DNA of 64,000 nt from Shewanella sp. KX20019 (lineage in GTDB: Bacteria; Pseudomonadota; Gammaproteobacteria; Enterobacterales; Shewanellaceae): the NCBI RefSeq assembly GCF_016757755.1, contig NZ_CP068437.1, forward strand, positions 1,922,001 to 1,986,000, read 5' to 3'. Of the stretch, positions 63,135-64,000 are shown piece by piece. The position numbers and the translations under genes are program-made. Numbering within the stretch: the first letter of the stretch is position 1; the number at the start of each line of letters is the position of its first letter. The notes under the pieces were generated by a model, which worked only from the letters and a program-made list of their open reading frames with translations, searched no databases and was not told the DNA's origin.

Positions 63135-63180
63135 GAGCTTGTTAGTAAGATGCTACCTCAGGGTAATATCCAAGCCTAAA

Positions 63181-63199
63181 TGTCTACCAAAGGTAGACA
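63181..63199. promoter_or_regulatory. Perfect palindrome downstream of cheV
   Basis: TGTCTACC-AAA-GGTAGACA is an 8-bp perfect stem with a 3-base loop, 47 bases after the cheV stop codon and 125 bases before sstT. There is no U-tract, so it may be a protein-binding site or a weak terminator. Confidence 0.45.
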
Positions 63200-63323
63200 A
63201 CAATGGATACATCCGATACAAACGGTGTTGAAGGAAGATGAATTTTATTTAAGGTTTACTATTTTGCTGATAACCCTTAAATCAAATTGATACATACTAA
63301 AAATTATAATGACAGGTTAAGTA

Positions 63324-64000
63324 ATGAATCAAAAAACATCACTGTTTGCCAAGTTAGTCAATGGCAGTCTCGTGCTACAAATTCTCGCCGGTATCATTGC
63401 TGGTGTCGTGTTAGCGACTGTATCAAAAAGTGGCGCAGAAAATGTCGCTTTTCTTGGTGAACTTTTCGTTGGTGCGCTAAAAGCTATCGCACCTATTCTG
63501 GTGTTCGTTCTTGTTGCGGCTTCGATAGCGAATCAAAAAAAGAACGCCAAAACAAATATGCGCCCAATCGTAGTGCTCTACTTATTTGGTACTTTTTGTG
63601 CGGCTTTAACCGCTGTTCTGATGAGTTTTGCGTTTCCGACTACGTTGGTGTTAGTGACCGGCGCTGAAGGCGCTACGCCGCCAGAAGGGATTGGTGAAGT
63701 TATCAATACCTTGTTATTTAAATTGGTTGATAACCCAGTTAACGCATTAATGACCGGTAACTATATTGGTATTCTGGCTTGGGGTGTCGGACTTGGTTTA
63801 GCCTTGCATCACGCCAGTGATTCAACCAAGCAAGTATTTGCAGATGTAAGCCACGGTGTTTCACAAATGGTGCGCTTCATTATCCGCTTAGCACCTATCG
63901 GTATCTTCGGTTTGGTGTCAGCAACATTTGCAGCGACAGGCTTTGAAGCTATTGCCGGTTATGCACAACTACTTGCTGTATTACTAGGTTCGATGGTAAT
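63324..64000 (+). CDS. sstT: Sodium/serine–threonine symporter SstT, N-terminal part
   Basis: Begins at ATG 63324 and stays open to the window edge. The first 225 residues contain hydrophobic helices typical of the dicarboxylate/amino acid:cation symporter family: SLVLQILAGIIAGVVLATVS, GALKAIAPILVFVLVAASIA and LFKLVDNPVNALMTGNYIGI. The stretch LFVGALKAIAPILVFVLVAA and the HHASDSTKQVF region are characteristic of SstT, which imports serine and threonine with Na+. The C-terminal substrate-binding half lies beyond the window. Confidence 0.9.
   Translation, partial: MNQKTSLFAKLVNGSLVLQILAGIIAGVVLATVSKSGAENVAFLGELFVGALKAIAPILVFVLVAASIANQKKNAKTNMRPIVVLYLFGTFCAALTAVLMSFAFPTTLVLVTGAEGATPPEGIGEVINTLLFKLVDNPVNALMTGNYIGILAWGVGLGLALHHASDSTKQVFADVSHGVSQMVRFIIRLAPIGIFGLVSATFAATGFEAIAGYAQLLAVLLGSMV

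Overview
The window looks like a chromosomal segment of a marine Shewanella or close relative (Gammaproteobacteria, Alteromonadales). The main reasons are the backbone order napF–galE–galU–phhA–phhB–tyrR–fahA–maiA, gltX between large tRNA arrays, a DUF2982 gene, and a TonB-Xanth-Caul type receptor beside tryptophan-halogenase-family and SapC genes. No taxonomic search was possible, so the genus is an inference.

Layout. (1) 1–7.5 kb: a signalling block. A receiver-domain gene runs off the left edge and is divergent from a PhnD-like periplasmic binding protein. That gene overlaps a hybrid histidine kinase, which is followed by a LuxO-like sigma54 response regulator and a YcdX-type PHP phosphatase. 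(2) 7.6–10.8 kb: an unusually long RmlD-like reductase, a tandem pair of about 240-bp intergenic repeats, and a Wzi-like outer-membrane protein. (3) 11–34.6 kb: an accessory carbohydrate locus. It holds a PA14-containing GH3 enzyme, a DUF6445 protein, two tryptophan-halogenase-family flavoproteins, a JmjC/cupin protein, SapC, a TonB-dependent receptor, a LacI regulator, a GPH symporter, a GH1 enzyme, a FucP-like transporter, a GH3 lipoprotein, a CysQ-like phosphatase and a ROK sugar kinase (Mak). LacI-type operators (TGTAAGCGCTTACA and variants) occur at the receptor promoter, at the GH1/fucP divergent promoter, and directly upstream of the cupin–halogenase genes, so the halogenase cluster probably belongs to the same glucan-responsive regulon.

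(4) 34.7–49 kb: mostly housekeeping. It holds an ElyC-like protein, DUF2982, a bactofilin, NapF, galE and galU, and then phenylalanine/tyrosine degradation (phhA, phhB, tyrR, fahA, maiA) with two CRP-like sites, a LysR regulator, two MFS transporters and a small hypothetical gene. Hpd and HmgA are not in the window. (5) 49.1–54.3 kb: eight tRNA-Val(UAC) genes on the minus strand, gltX, then tRNA-Ala, ten tRNA-Glu(UUC) and a second tRNA-Ala on the plus strand. The Glu array also holds two copies of a tRNA-Glu-derived, non-tRNA element, and its spacers carry a hairpin with a compensatory base change. (6) 54.5–64 kb: an ABC exporter, an Ada/AlkA fusion overlapping ogt, a DEAD-box helicase, a small tyrosine phosphatase, a phospholipase D lipoprotein, a CheV-type protein, and the start of sstT.

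How the carbohydrate locus may work (inference): the TonB receptor imports glucan oligosaccharides, the surface or periplasmic GH3 enzymes and cytoplasmic GH1 release glucose, the GPH and FucP-like transporters bring products into the cytoplasm, and LacI senses a product and relieves repression. The role of the flavin halogenases with SapC, the cupin and DUF6445 is unknown. They are the most interesting protein-coding system here, and the tRNA-Glu-derived elements are the most interesting non-coding signal.
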